DNA of 64,000 nt from Rhodoferax lithotrophicus (GCF_019973615.1 NZ_AP024238.1:2232001-2296000), one strand, 5' to 3'. Shown: positions 45,005 to 54,370, counted from the stretch's first letter. Notes: generated by a model not told the origin, from the letters alone. Numbers and translations: made by a program.

Positions 45005-47359
45005 ATGACACTTCGATCCATCAGTTTGCCAGTCGCAGATCAACTACAGACAGAATTCAATTCAATTGATCACATGGCGCTTCAAGCCAAACCAGATGCT
45101 TTGGATACGCTCCAATTGCTGGATGATGAACAGGAATGGACTGCCTTCAGCCGAGCGTCTGCCAGTCAGCAGGGTTGTTGGGAATCCAATGTGTTGATTG
45201 AAGGCATGCACTGTGCAGCGTGTGCGCTTTCGATTGAAGATGCACTCAAAACCGTACCAGGTGTGCTTAATGCAGAGGTTAGTGCAGGCAGTCACCGCGC
45301 AAAGGTGGTGTGGGCATCTGACCGTGTAGTGCCTTCTGGCTGGATGCAAGCGGTGCAACGAGCTGGATACAGAGCAGTGCCGGCCAATGATGCTTTTGCC
45401 CGCGAACGTCGTCAAACACAGGCACGTATGGCGCTTTGGCGCATGATGGTGGCGGGTTTGTGCATGATGCAAGTCATGATGTATGCCTATCCTGCCTATT
45501 CAGCTGGACCAGGTGATCTTTCTGCTGAGATGGAGCAGTTGCTTCGCTGGGCATCGTGGGTTTTGAGTTTGCCTGTGCTCATTTTTTCTTGCGGACCTTT
45601 TTTCAAAAATGCATGGCGAGATGTTTTGCATCGGAGTGTCAGCATGGATCTGCCGGTTGCCTTGGGCATGCTGATCACTTTTGCGGTGAGTACAGCTGGT
45701 ACGTTTGAACCCAAAGGTATGTTTGGCGCTGAGGTGTATTTTGATTCATTCACCATGTTTGTGTTTTTTTTACTGTTTGGGCGTTGGTTGGAGCTGCGTT
45801 TACGCGACAAAACAGCTGGGGCACTTGAAGCACTTATGAATCGATTGCCAGACAGCGTCAACAGACTCAAGGAAGACGGTAGTTATGAGCGTGTGCCGGT
45901 TCGGCGGCTACGGGTGAGCGATGTCATACGGGTATTGCCAGGAGAGTCTTTTGCTGCTGATGGCATCGTGCTGCAGGGTAGTACATCTGTCGATGAATCT
46001 CTGTTGACTGGTGAATCGCGACCTCTTTCAAGAGGTATTGGGGATGAGGTTATTTCTGGCAGTCATAACCTATCTGGTTTAGTGCAAATTCGTGTCAACA
46101 AGGTGGGGGCGGAAACCCGTTTTGCGCAAATTGTGGGTTTGATGGAAAGTGCCTCCACGACCAAACCCGCTTTGGCACGCTTGGCCGATACCATTGCGAA
46201 GCCCTTTTTGATCGGGGTATTGATTGCTGCAGGTTTGGCCTGTGCCTATTGGTGGCAGACCGATCCTGAAAAGGCCTTGATGGTCGCCGTATCTGTTTTG
46301 GTGGTGACTTGTCCGTGTGCTTTGTCTCTAGCTACACCGGCGGCAATGTTGTCTGCAGCCGGTGCGCTCGCAAAACGTGGTGTTTTGGTCCGTCGACTGG
46401 AGGCTTTTGAGTCGCTGGCTGCAATCGATACGGTGATGTTTGATAAAACTGGTACATTGACCCGGGATGCTATGGTGCTGGCACGGATGAGCGTTCGAAG
46501 TGGTATTGTTGAGCAGCATGCGTTATCTATGGCCGCAGCTTTGGCTCAGTATTCATTGCATCCGGTTTCCAGAGCCATTGAATCTGCATTCAATTTGACG
46601 GCCTCGCATGAAAAATGGATCGTCAATCAAGTTTCAGAAATTTCCGGGCAGGGCATTCTCGGGTTTGTCCGTGCAGTCGACTCATCTGTTTTGGGTAGAT
46701 ATTTACGGTTTGGTTCAGCTGATTTTTGTGGTGTGACTACATCCAATACTGATGCGCTACAGGTTCATTTGAGCGATGAAGATGGCTGGCTGGCAAGTTT
46801 TGAATTTCAGGAGGATATTCGACCAGATGCTTCTGATACGGTGGCTGCTTTGCAACACGAAGGGATTCGCGTGAATTTGCTCTCTGGTGATGCCAGTGAT
46901 GCTGCGAATCGTGTAGCCGCCCAAGTCGGTATCACGGAAGTCAGAGGACATTGTTCCCCACAGGACAAACTTGATTTTTTGCGGGACGCTCAAGTGCAAG
47001 GGCATAGAGTTGCCGTTGTTGGTGATGGGTTGAATGACGGTCCAGTGTTGGCCGGTGCGCATGTCTCTTTTGCTTTTGGTCAAGCCGTGCCATTGGCCCA
47101 GGCACAAGCAGATTTTTTGGTTTCAAGCAGCCGGTTGACCCATGTGGTGGATGCCTTGTTGTTGTCCCGGCGAACCTTGACTGTGGTACGTCAAAATCTC
47201 TGGTGGGCTGCCGTTTACAACGCAGTATGTGTTCCACTGGCGGTTTTAGGTTTATTACCAGCTTGGCTTGCAGGTTTGGGCATGGCAGGAAGTTCTTTGT
47301 TGGTTGTTCTTAACGCCTTGAAATTGTCAAAAAACTTTGAATTTAAACGGAAAAACTGA
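45005..47359 (+). CDS. ccoI: Heavy-metal (copper) translocating P1B-type ATPase of the cbb3 oxidase cluster
   Basis: This 784-residue protein has an N-terminal metal-binding domain with GMHCAAC (Cys70 and Cys73), eight membrane segments, and the transmembrane CPC motif (Cys436-Pro-Cys438). It also has the phosphorylation motif DKTGT (Asp480) and GDGLNDGPVLAGA in the P domain. FixI/CcoI proteins export copper needed for cbb3 oxidase assembly. It overlaps ccoS by 3 bp (TGATG) and ccoN follows, the classical order. It probably lies under the control of an FNR-like site upstream. Confidence 0.93.
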   Translation: MTLRSISLPVADQLQTEFNSIDHMALQAKPDALDTLQLLDDEQEWTAFSRASASQQGCWESNVLIEGMHCAACALSIEDALKTVPGVLNAEVSAGSHRAKVVWASDRVVPSGWMQAVQRAGYRAVPANDAFARERRQTQARMALWRMMVAGLCMMQVMMYAYPAYSAGPGDLSAEMEQLLRWASWVLSLPVLIFSCGPFFKNAWRDVLHRSVSMDLPVALGMLITFAVSTAGTFEPKGMFGAEVYFDSFTMFVFFLLFGRWLELRLRDKTAGALEALMNRLPDSVNRLKEDGSYERVPVRRLRVSDVIRVLPGESFAADGIVLQGSTSVDESLLTGESRPLSRGIGDEVISGSHNLSGLVQIRVNKVGAETRFAQIVGLMESASTTKPALARLADTIAKPFLIGVLIAAGLACAYWWQTDPEKALMVAVSVLVVTCPCALSLATPAAMLSAAGALAKRGVLVRRLEAFESLAAIDTVMFDKTGTLTRDAMVLARMSVRSGIVEQHALSMAAALAQYSLHPVSRAIESAFNLTASHEKWIVNQVSEISGQGILGFVRAVDSSVLGRYLRFGSADFCGVTTSNTDALQVHLSDEDGWLASFEFQEDIRPDASDTVAALQHEGIRVNLLSGDASDAANRVAAQVGITEVRGHCSPQDKLDFLRDAQVQGHRVAVVGDGLNDGPVLAGAHVSFAFGQAVPLAQAQADFLVSSSRLTHVVDALLLSRRTLTVVRQNLWWAAVYNAVCVPLAVLGLLPAWLAGLGMAGSSLLVVLNALKLSKNFEFKRKN

Positions 47360-47493
47360 TGGATATTCTTTATATGCTGGTACCACTATCAGTTGTGTTG
47401 GTTTTTTTTATCATTGGCGGTGTATGGTGGGCAATCGTTAGCGGCCAGTTTGATGATCTTGAGCAAGAGGGGGAGCGGATTCTTAAGGATTGA
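47359..47493 (+). CDS. ccoS: cbb3 oxidase maturation protein CcoS
   Basis: This 44-residue protein begins MDILYMLVPLSVVLVFFII and has a single membrane segment, then GGVWWAIVSGQFDDLEQEGERIL. The W-x-x-x-x-G-Q-F-D-D-L-E motif is diagnostic of CcoS. It is required for cofactor insertion into cbb3 oxidase. Its ATG overlaps the ccoI stop (TGATG). Confidence 0.9.
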   Translation: MDILYMLVPLSVVLVFFIIGGVWWAIVSGQFDDLEQEGERILKD

Positions 47494-47513
47494 TAAGAAT
47501 TTATTGATTTGAG

Positions 47514-47527
47514 TTGATTTGTATCAA
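47514..47527 (+). promoter_or_regulatory. Perfect FNR/Anr box upstream of ccoN
   Basis: TTGAT-TTGT-ATCAA matches the FNR consensus TTGAT-N4-ATCAA at all ten fixed positions, 58 bp upstream of the ccoN ATG in the 92-bp gap. It predicts activation of the oxidase genes at low oxygen by the regulator encoded at 51133-51843. Confidence 0.85.
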
Positions 47528-47585
47528 ATGGCGCACGCGCTGAAGCGTGCACACTAGCAGGCGTATAAACTGAAAAGAGGTGAAC

Positions 47586-49022
47586 ATGGCATTTCCAAAT
47601 TCGCAGGCAACAACTTACAACGACAAGGTTGTAAGGCAGTTTGCCATCATGACAGTGGTGTGGGGTGTGGTGGGCATGCTGGTTGGCGTGATCATTGCCG
47701 CCCAGTTGGCTTGGCCGGAGCTCAATCTGGGTATTTCGTTTTTGTCATTTGGGCGATTACGGCCTTTGCATACGAATGCGGTAATTTTTGCGTTTGGTGG
47801 TTGTGGTTTGTTTGCTACCTCATATTACGTGGTGCAGCGGACCTGTCAGGTACGTCTGTTCAGTGACAAACTGGCTTCATTTACCTTTTGGGCTTGGCAG
47901 CTGGTTATTCTTGCTGCTGCGGTTTCTTTGCCTTTGGGTTTTACTGAAGGCAAAGAGTATGCTGAGTTGGAGTGGCCAATCGACATCCTGATTACGGTGG
48001 TCTGGGTAGCTTACGCGATCAACTTTTTCGGCACTGTGGGTACGCGTAAAGTCAAGCATATTTATGTGGCCAATTGGTTCTTTGGTGCTTTTATTTTGGC
48101 GGTGGCGCTTTTGCACATAGTCAATAGTGCAGCGATCCCGGCTGGCCCAATGAAGTCTTATTCGGCGTATGCTGGTGTGCAAGATGCAATGGTGCAATGG
48201 TGGTATGGTCACAATGCAGTGGGCTTCTTCCTGACGGCTGGCTTCTTGGGCATGATGTATTACTTTATTCCCAAGCAAGCAGGCCGTCCGGTTTACTCTT
48301 ATCGCCTGTCAATTGTTCACTTCTGGGCATTGATCTTTACATACATGTGGGCGGGTCCTCACCATCTGCACTACACAGCTTTGCCTGACTGGACGCAATC
48401 TCTTGGTATGGTTTTTTCACTGATTCTGTTAGCTCCAAGTTGGGGTGGCATGATCAATGGCATCATGACTTTGTCTGGTGCATGGCACAAACTGCGTGAT
48501 GACCCGATTCTGCGTTTTCTGATCGTGTCATTGTCTTTCTACGGTATGTCTACCTTTGAAGGCCCCATGATGGCCATCAAGACTGTGAATGCTCTGTCTC
48601 ACTACACAGACTGGACTGTAGGTCATGTGCACTCTGGTGCTTTGGGTTGGGTGGGGTTGGTAACCATGGGTTCCATGTATTACTTGATTCCACGTTTGTT
48701 TGGTCAAAAACAAATGTTCAGCATGAAGGCTGTTGAGGTGCACTTCTATATGGCTACGATAGGTATCGTGCTTTATATCGCAGCACTGTGGATTGCAGGT
48801 GTGATGCAAGGCTTGATGTGGAGATCCATCAACGCTGATGGAACTTTGACCTACACTTTTGTTGAATCTGTCAAAGCTAGCTATCCTTTTTATGTGCTTC
48901 GTTTGGCTGGTGGTTTGTTGTACCTCTCTGGCATGATCATCATGCTGTGGAACACCATCAAGACGGCCACAGCTGGGCGCTCTGTTACCGTCAATATCCC
49001 TGCTGTTGTCGCTCACGCTTGA
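47586..49022 (+). CDS. ccoN: cbb3-type cytochrome c oxidase subunit I
   Basis: The ATG at 47586 with AAAGAGG upstream is chosen (478 residues). This is the catalytic heme-copper subunit with about 12 membrane segments. Conserved features are [16 protein letters not shown] with the low-spin heme His, the [20 protein letters not shown]u-B His region, [19 protein letters not shown] with the His-His pair, and [19 protein letters not shown] with heme ligands. It reduces oxygen with high affinity and pumps protons. Confidence 0.96.
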   Translation: MAFPNSQATTYNDKVVRQFAIMTVVWGVVGMLVGVIIAAQLAWPELNLGISFLSFGRLRPLHTNAVIFAFGGCGLFATSYYVVQRTCQVRLFSDKLASFTFWAWQLVILAAAVSLPLGFTEGKEYAELEWPIDILITVVWVAYAINFFGTVGTRKVKHIYVANWFFGAFILAVALLHIVNSAAIPAGPMKSYSAYAGVQDAMVQWWYGHNAVGFFLTAGFLGMMYYFIPKQAGRPVYSYRLSIVHFWALIFTYMWAGPHHLHYTALPDWTQSLGMVFSLILLAPSWGGMINGIMTLSGAWHKLRDDPILRFLIVSLSFYGMSTFEGPMMAIKTVNALSHYTDWTVGHVHSGALGWVGLVTMGSMYYLIPRLFGQKQMFSMKAVEVHFYMATIGIVLYIAALWIAGVMQGLMWRSINADGTLTYTFVESVKASYPFYVLRLAGGLLYLSGMIIMLWNTIKTATAGRSVTVNIPAVVAHA

Positions 49023-49034
49023 GGAAAATAAATT

Positions 49035-49661
49035 ATGTCTACATCTAATCAAAGTGGCGGCATGTCGCATTCAACAATCGAAACCAATAATGGTTTGATG
49101 ATTGTGTTGATGTTAATTGTGTTACTGTTTGGCGGTTTGGTTGAAATCGTTCCTTTGTTCTTCCAAAAGACAACCACGATCCCGGCACCTGGTCTTAAGC
49201 CCTATACATCACTTCAGTTGGCTGGGCGTGACATCTATACTCGGGAGGGTTGTTACAACTGCCATTCGCAGATGATTCGCCCATTCCGTGCCGAAACACT
49301 ACGCTATGGTCCTTATTCCAAGGCGAATGAGTTTGTATATGACCACCCGTTTCAGTGGGGAAGCAAACGCACCGGTCCTGATTTGCATCGTGTAGGAGGC
49401 AAGTACAGTGACCAGTGGCAAATCACGCACTTGAACAATCCGCGTGATTTGGTTCCTGAGTCGATCATGCCAGCATATCCTTGGCTGAAAGATACGCCAG
49501 TTAATGCAGCGACTATGCCTTCGCATATGGCGGCCTTACGTAAAGTGGGTGTGCCATATACAGATGCTGAAATTGCGGCTTCTGTGGAGGAGCTCAAAGG
49601 CAAGACTGAAATGGAAGCTGTCGTAGCTTACCTGCAGGTTCTTGGTACGACATCGAAGTAA
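49035..49661 (+). CDS. ccoO: cbb3-type cytochrome c oxidase monoheme subunit II
   Basis: This 208-residue protein has one N-terminal membrane anchor (about residues 20-43) and a periplasmic heme c domain with CYNCH (Cys73, Cys76, His77) in [14 protein letters not shown]. The distal Met is probably in [10 protein letters not shown]. It passes electrons to the CcoN catalytic subunit. It starts 12 bp after ccoN. Confidence 0.95.
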   Translation: MSTSNQSGGMSHSTIETNNGLMIVLMLIVLLFGGLVEIVPLFFQKTTTIPAPGLKPYTSLQLAGRDIYTREGCYNCHSQMIRPFRAETLRYGPYSKANEFVYDHPFQWGSKRTGPDLHRVGGKYSDQWQITHLNNPRDLVPESIMPAYPWLKDTPVNAATMPSHMAALRKVGVPYTDAEIAASVEELKGKTEMEAVVAYLQVLGTTSK

Positions 49662-49674
49662 TTAGGAGGCATTC

Positions 49675-49818
49675 ATGGAGTTTGATGTCAACGCCCTTCG
49701 CTCACTGTCCACAGTGGTTAGTTTTGTGTGCTTCATTGGAGTTGTTGTGTGGGCTTTTTCACGCAAAAATTCTGCTGAATTTGAACAAGCTGCCAACTTG
49801 CCTTTTGAGCAAGATTGA
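49675..49818 (+). CDS. ccoQ: cbb3 oxidase subunit CcoQ
   Basis: This 47-residue protein begins MEFDVNALRSLSTVVSFVCF, has one membrane segment and the C-terminal FSRKNSAEFEQAANLPF. The position between ccoO and ccoP and the RSL..V.SF..F.G...WA.S...R pattern identify CcoQ. The ribosome-binding site GGAGG is 8 bp upstream of the ATG. Confidence 0.9.
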   Translation: MEFDVNALRSLSTVVSFVCFIGVVVWAFSRKNSAEFEQAANLPFEQD

Positions 49819-49842
49819 CCCTCACACCTAATAGGAAAAATA

Positions 49843-50742
49843 ATGAGCGATTTCACAAGTAATTTCTGGGAAATATATATTTCCGGCATCACTTTGGTAG
49901 GCATTGTGGCCTGTCTGATTTTGTTGGTTATTACCGGCAAGATGAAGGCCACAACAGCGGCCGACAATACTACAGGTCACGTTTGGGATGGTGATCTGCG
50001 CGAAATGAACAATCCTCTGCCAAGGTGGTGGAGTTATATGTTTGTTTTTACCGTGATTTTTTCACTGGTTTATCTAGTGCTTTATCCTGGACTGGGGAGT
50101 TACCAAGGTACTTTAGGATGGTCTTCGGCCAAATTGCACGCTGATGAGGTTGCTAAGGGTAATGCTGAAATTGCGCCAATTTATGCCAAGTTCATGTCTA
50201 TGAAGCCAGAGGATGTGGCGAAAGATGCACAAGCTATGGCCATTGGAGAGCGTTTATACGGAAACAATTGCGCACAATGCCATGCATCTGATGCTCGTGG
50301 TAACAAAGGTTTTCCTAATTTGACAGATGGCGACTGGCTTCATGGTGGTACGCCTGAAAAAATTAAGGAAACCATTACGGGTGGTCGTATTGGCAATATG
50401 CCACCCATGGCTGCGGCTGTGGGGTCTGCTGAAGATGTCAAAAACGTAGCTCAATATGTGTTAAGTTTATCGGGTAGTCCACACGACTCAGCTCGTGCTG
50501 CTTTAGGTCAAGAAAAATTTGCAGTTTGTGCCGCTTGCCATGGTGCTGACGGTAAGGGCATGCAAGCAGTTGGCTCAGCCAATCTGACTGACAATATTTG
50601 GTTGCATGGGTTTGGTGAGAAAGCCATTATTGAAATGGTCAATAATGGTAAAGTGAATGTGATGCCTGCTCAAGCTGAACGACTCACGGAAGCACAGATT
50701 CACGTATTGACTTCTTATATTTGGGGTTTGTCAAACAAGTAA
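49843..50742 (+). CDS. ccoP: cbb3-type cytochrome c oxidase diheme subunit III
   Basis: This 299-residue protein has two membrane segments (about residues 12-33 and 62-84) joined by HVWDGDLREMNNPLPRWW, typical of CcoP. The periplasmic part carries two c-type hemes: CAQCH (Cys143-His147) and CAACH (Cys229-His233). It receives electrons from soluble cytochromes. A stem-loop terminator follows at 50762. Confidence 0.95.
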   Translation: MSDFTSNFWEIYISGITLVGIVACLILLVITGKMKATTAADNTTGHVWDGDLREMNNPLPRWWSYMFVFTVIFSLVYLVLYPGLGSYQGTLGWSSAKLHADEVAKGNAEIAPIYAKFMSMKPEDVAKDAQAMAIGERLYGNNCAQCHASDARGNKGFPNLTDGDWLHGGTPEKIKETITGGRIGNMPPMAAAVGSAEDVKNVAQYVLSLSGSPHDSARAALGQEKFAVCAACHGADGKGMQAVGSANLTDNIWLHGFGEKAIIEMVNNGKVNVMPAQAERLTEAQIHVLTSYIWGLSNK

Positions 50743-50761
50743 TTATTTGACTCTGCCGCTC

Positions 50762-50800
50762 AAGACTTGGTCTTCACATTTGAAGGCCAAGTCTTTTTAC
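50762..50800 (+). terminator. Terminator of ccoNOQP
   Basis: AAGACTTGG pairs with CCAAGTCTT and is followed by TTTTTAC. The stem is 20 bp after the ccoP stop. The fixH-like gene downstream may be expressed by read-through. Confidence 0.8.
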
Positions 50801-50823
50801 TTTTTCGAAAAACTCAGAATCTT

Positions 50824-51099
50824 ATGAATGTCAGTCTCAAAAATGCAGCAGATCTTCCGTGGTGGAGGCATAAGTTTGTCTGGTTGGTGATTGCCGGACC
50901 AGCTATTGTGGTTGTAGCCAGTTTCATTACTCTATATTTGGCAATCAGTCGACCCAACGAGATCATTAGCGATGAGTCTTACAGACCACAAAGACAGTCT
51001 GATCAGTCGATTGAAGCACGAAGAAAAGAAAGCGGAGAAGCACCAGCAATGCAAGGTCGTAATCACGCTGCAACTGGGATTGTTCCTCCGACTAAATGA
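50824..51099 (+). CDS. FixH-like membrane protein
   Basis: The ATG at 50824 gives 91 residues; the frame opens earlier at 50767 inside the terminator hairpin, which is unlikely to be translated. PWWRHKFVWLVIAGPAIVVVASF is one membrane segment at about residues 12-34, followed by the short periplasmic tail with PAMQGRNHAATG. This matches the short Burkholderiales CcoH/FixH-like proteins. FixH helps cbb3 oxidase assembly, and the position after ccoP supports it. The Shine-Dalgarno is weak. Confidence 0.7.
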   Translation: MNVSLKNAADLPWWRHKFVWLVIAGPAIVVVASFITLYLAISRPNEIISDESYRPQRQSDQSIEARRKESGEAPAMQGRNHAATGIVPPTK

Positions 51100-51133
51100 C
51101 TAAATGAATAAATGAATAAATGAATAAATGAAT
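51094..51133. repeat. 8-bp tandem repeat between the convergent fixH-like and fnr genes
   Basis: Five units of AAATGAAT follow one another (the first is AAATGACT). They start inside the fixH-like stop codon and end at the fnr stop, so they make up the whole 33-bp intergenic gap. This looks like a slipped-strand expansion. Confidence 0.85.
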
Positions 51134-51843
51134 TATTTTGGATTCACAATGTCTTGCAAGGCATCCGTGTTCAAAATGTGAACATGTCGTTGCTTGACTT
51201 CCACAATGCCATCATCTACAAACTTTGAAAATGTTCGACTGATGGTTTCAAGTTTGAGGCCCAAAAAACTGCCGATTTCCTCACGAGTCATACGTAAAAC
51301 AAGCTCTGACTGCGAGAAGCCTCGGGCATGAAGACGTTGAGCTAAATTCAGGAGGAATGCAGCCAAGCGCTCTTCAGCTCGCATGCTGCCAAGTAACAAC
51401 ATCACTCCGTGTTCGCGCACAATTTCTCGACTCATTATTTTGTGTACATGGTGCTGAAGTGCATTCACTTCTCTTGATAAATTTTCGATTTGCGCAAAAG
51501 GCATGGCGCAAATTTCACCATCTTCAAGAGCTACAGCATCACAGGTATGTTGATCATGCACGATGCCATCTAATCCAATGATTTCCCCGGCCATTTGAAA
51601 GCCAGTCACCTGGTCACGCCCATCTTCGGAAGTAATACAGGTTTTGAAGAAACCAGTTCGAATGGCATAAAGATTGGTAAATCTGTCGCCATTGTGGAAA
51701 ACCCTCTCGCCGCGTTTGATTTTCCGTCGCGAGCCAATGATTCCATCAATGCGGTCGAGTTCATCATCTGTCAGGCCTACGGGCATACATAGCTCACGCA
51801 TGTTGCAGTCTGAGCATGCTATTTTGATGGTTTCATGGTTCAT
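51133..51843 (-). CDS. fnr: FNR/Anr-type oxygen-sensing transcription regulator
   Basis: This 236-residue CRP-family regulator has the four cysteines that bind an O2-labile [4Fe-4S] cluster: C10-x2-C13-x5-C19 and C101. A cNMP-binding fold (about 25-130) and dimer helix (135-165) precede the HTH at about 190-215, with recognition motif LETISRTFSKF (E-x2-S-R). It should activate genes with TTGAT-N4-ATCAA sites under low oxygen, here ccoN and hemN. A near-consensus site lies 41 bp upstream of its own ATG, so autoregulation is likely. Confidence 0.93.
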   Translation of the reverse strand: MNHETIKIACSDCNMRELCMPVGLTDDELDRIDGIIGSRRKIKRGERVFHNGDRFTNLYAIRTGFFKTCITSEDGRDQVTGFQMAGEIIGLDGIVHDQHTCDAVALEDGEICAMPFAQIENLSREVNALQHHVHKIMSREIVREHGVMLLLGSMRAEERLAAFLLNLAQRLHARGFSQSELVLRMTREEIGSFLGLKLETISRTFSKFVDDGIVEVKQRHVHILNTDALQDIVNPK

Positions 51844-51876
51844 GGTTGAGATTTTGACATTGTTTCAGCCTTTGTT

Positions 51877-51890
51877 CTGATTTAAGTCAA
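51877..51890 (-). promoter_or_regulatory. Imperfect FNR box upstream of fnr
   Basis: The plus strand reads CTGAT-TTAA-GTCAA, matching the FNR consensus at 8 of 10 fixed bases. The centre is about 40 bp upstream of the fnr start. This fits autoregulation, but the mismatches lower certainty. Confidence 0.45.
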
Positions 51891-51919
51891 TTTTCATTTG
51901 AGCTGTTTTTGTAGCTTTG

Positions 51920-51933
51920 TTGATCAAGATCAA
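51920..51933 (+). promoter_or_regulatory. Perfect FNR/Anr box upstream of hemN
   Basis: TTGAT-CAAG-ATCAA matches the consensus at all ten fixed positions. It is centred about 59 bp upstream of the hemN ATG in the divergent fnr-hemN region and predicts activation of hemN at low oxygen. Confidence 0.85.
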
Positions 51934-51985
51934 GAATAGCTAGTTGTTTTTTTGGCACATTAAGCCGCACTGTAAAGGAATATTC

Positions 51986-53383
51986 ATGATTGAAAGTGCA
52001 GCCGAGCCCATCTCCGAGAGTCTGATTCGTCAATATGATGTTTCTGGGCCTCGATATACGTCATATCCGACAGCTGATCGTTTTGTAGAGGCCTTTACTT
52101 CTCAAGATTACATTCAAGCGCTTGAACAACGCCGTTCCGGTGCTGCGGCCATGGTATTGCCGCTATCTCTCTATATCCACATCCCATTTTGCGAATCGCT
52201 ATGCTACTACTGTGCGTGCAATAAAATTATCACCAAGCATCATGATCGATCTGCTGCCTATTTGAAATACTTAGGTCGTGAGGTTGACTTGCACATTCAG
52301 CATATGGGTGTGGGGCAGGTTGTTTCACAGTTACATTTGGGTGGAGGTTCGCCTACTTTCATGTCAGATAGTGAACTGCGCGAACTGATGGTCATGCTCA
52401 GGCGCAATTTTACTTTGACACCAGGTGGTGAATACTCTATTGAAATTGATCCACGAACCATTGATGCGTCAAGACTAGACGCACTGGCTGAATTGGGGTT
52501 TAACCGTCTGAGTTTTGGTGTTCAGGATTTTGATCCGGTTGTACAAAAAGCAGTTCATCGTGTCCAACCTGCAGAACAGGTATTCACCCTGGTAGAAGCC
52601 GCTCGCCAGCGTGGCTTTGAATCCATTAATGTGGATTTGATATATGGCTTGCCAGAGCAAACCATAGAATCTGTTAATCGCACATTGGCACAAATTAACC
52701 AGCTCAAACCTGACCGTATAGCACTTTATGCGTATGCTCATTTGCCGGAAAGGTTCAAGCCGCAGCGCCGCATCTCATCGGTTGAAATTCCTACTGCAGC
52801 CTCCAAAATTTCCATGCTGGCTAATTCGATGGCAGCCTTGATAGCTGCTGGCTATGTGTACATAGGGATGGATCATTTCGCATTACCCAATGATTCTTTG
52901 GCAGTGGCAAAACGGCAGGGTCGATTGCATCGCAATTTCCAAGGGTACAGTACCCAACCCGATTGCGATATGATTGGCTTAGGTGTTTCTTCTATTGGTC
53001 GTGTAGGAGCAACGTACAGTCAAAATGCAAAAACCCTTGAGGACTATTACGACTATTTGGATCAAGGGCTGTTCCCTGTTGTGCGCGGGTTGGCGTTGAC
53101 GCGTGATGATTTGGTGCGCAGGGCAGTCATCATGGCCTTGATGTGCCAGGGGCGCTTATCTTTTGAGTCTATTGAGCTGGCTTATTTGATCAATTTCAGA
53201 CAATATTTCGTCAAAGAGATGGAAATCATGCAATCTCAAGTAGAGCAAGGGTTGGTTGAAATCGAAGAAAGCGGAATTAAGGTCACTGATAAAGGATGGT
53301 TCTTTGTGCGGGCCGTGGCCATGGTGTTTGATCGTTATTTGCAATCTGATCGTACTCGCGCTAAATTTTCTAAAATTCTCTAA
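51986..53383 (+). CDS. hemN: Oxygen-independent coproporphyrinogen III oxidase
   Basis: The ATG at 51986 with AAAGGA upstream gives 465 residues; the frame opens earlier without support. This radical-SAM enzyme has the cluster motif C-x3-C-x2-C in IPFCESLCYYCACNKI (about residues 58-73), and LGGGSPTFMSDSE and VDLIYGLPEQT follow. The C-terminal HemN domain contains QGRLHRNFQGYSTQPDCDMIGLGVSSIG. It makes protoporphyrinogen when oxygen is low, matching the FNR box and the heme-rich oxidase genes nearby. Confidence 0.95.
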   Translation: MIESAAEPISESLIRQYDVSGPRYTSYPTADRFVEAFTSQDYIQALEQRRSGAAAMVLPLSLYIHIPFCESLCYYCACNKIITKHHDRSAAYLKYLGREVDLHIQHMGVGQVVSQLHLGGGSPTFMSDSELRELMVMLRRNFTLTPGGEYSIEIDPRTIDASRLDALAELGFNRLSFGVQDFDPVVQKAVHRVQPAEQVFTLVEAARQRGFESINVDLIYGLPEQTIESVNRTLAQINQLKPDRIALYAYAHLPERFKPQRRISSVEIPTAASKISMLANSMAALIAAGYVYIGMDHFALPNDSLAVAKRQGRLHRNFQGYSTQPDCDMIGLGVSSIGRVGATYSQNAKTLEDYYDYLDQGLFPVVRGLALTRDDLVRRAVIMALMCQGRLSFESIELAYLINFRQYFVKEMEIMQSQVEQGLVEIEESGIKVTDKGWFFVRAVAMVFDRYLQSDRTRAKFSKIL

Positions 53384-53392
53384 ATTCCCCGG

Positions 53393-54070
53393 ATGCAAAC
53401 TACCCTTGCAACCACCGCACTTTTGATGGGTTTAGCCGGCGGCCCTCACTGCATTGCCATGTGCGGTGCCGCATGCGCGGGTATTGGTCAAGCTGCTGGG
53501 TCTGATAAAGCTACTGCAATGTGGATGTTTCAGTTGGGGCGCGTGATTGGGTATGCTGGCTTGGGGGCCTTGGCTGCGACCTCCATGCAAGGCTTGGGGT
53601 GGCTGACAGTACAGTCTTCTGCGCTACGTCCCGTTTGGACTATGTTTCACGTGGCCATGGTCACGTTAGGTTTTGTACTGCTACTGAAAGCGCAACAACC
53701 GATCTGGATGGAGCAAGCTGGCCGAAAAATATGGATGAGCGCCAAAGGACTGGCTATGGGGCAGGGAAGAGGGGCTCCCTTGGTTGTTGGTATCCTTTGG
53801 ACTTTTTTGCCTTGTGGCTTGCTTTATTCTGCATTATTGGTCGCAGGTTTGACTGGCCATGCGCTTGATGGTGCTCTGGTGATGGCTTTATTTGCCTTGG
53901 GCACTAGTGTATCCATGATGTTAGGGCCGTGGTTGTGGCTTCGCATGAAAGGTAATGGCTCTGGTGACTGGGGTATCCGACTAGCGGGTTTTGCGCTGGC
54001 TGTTAGCTCTTCGTGGGCACTTTGGATGGCCTTCGCTCATGATGCTGCACCGTGGTGTATCGCGCCCTGA
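53393..54070 (+). CDS. TauE/SafE-like membrane protein (DsbD_2/CcoH-type)
   Basis: This 225-residue protein has about six membrane segments. The start GLAGGPHCIAMCGAAC (residues 14-29), with a His-Cys and Met-Cys pair, and later LWTFLPCGLLYSALLVAG are typical of the short sulfite-exporter TauE/SafE family (PF13386-type). Members next to ccoNOQP are thought to help copper delivery or oxidase maturation. It begins 9 bp after hemN. The end of the gene abuts a decayed IS1634-type transposase fragment, and the C-terminal residues PWCIAP might be altered by that event. Confidence 0.75.
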   Translation: MQTTLATTALLMGLAGGPHCIAMCGAACAGIGQAAGSDKATAMWMFQLGRVIGYAGLGALAATSMQGLGWLTVQSSALRPVWTMFHVAMVTLGFVLLLKAQQPIWMEQAGRKIWMSAKGLAMGQGRGAPLVVGILWTFLPCGLLYSALLVAGLTGHALDGALVMALFALGTSVSMMLGPWLWLRMKGNGSGDWGIRLAGFALAVSSSWALWMAFAHDAAPWCIAP

Positions 54071-54370
54071 TCGGTAAGTCATTGGCTGACATTGAACGCG
54101 GGTTTCGGAGGCTCAAGTCTGAGATCAAGATTGGGCCGATTCACCACCGCTTGCCTGATCGGACTCACGTCCACGCATCGATTTGCTTTATAGCGCTGAT
54201 TCTATATCGCGTGATGCGTCATCGTCTCAAGGTCAGCCATGCCAATATTTCGCAAGGCGTGCATTTGGTCGTCAGTATCAGGCCGTCACGGTCAATGATT
54301 TGGAGTCCATTTCAGCACTCTTCAGCTTCAACCAGAAACACACGGGGATTTTGCAAGCACTGACCACTGA
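54062..54370 (+). pseudogene. IS1634/IS4-like transposase remnant
   Basis: The frame from 54052 reads GKSLADIERGFRRLKSEIKIGPI, then HHRLPDRTHVHASICFIALILYRVMRHRLKVSHA, a clear match to the C-terminal part of IS1634-family transposases as I know them. The frame is then lost near 54250. A second frame continues with a degenerate version of the C-terminal tail (QYQAVTVNDLESISALF, NQKHTGILQAL). No start, catalytic core or inverted repeats are visible, so it is an old fragment. Confidence 0.75.

Noticed and set aside
52830..52860. TAGCTGCTGGCTATG in hemN as another family-1 copy
   Set aside because: Only the short TAGCTGCT string matches; the right arm AAGCG..AGGCC is absent, and the protein segment (IAAGYVYIGMDHFALP) is native HemN sequence.
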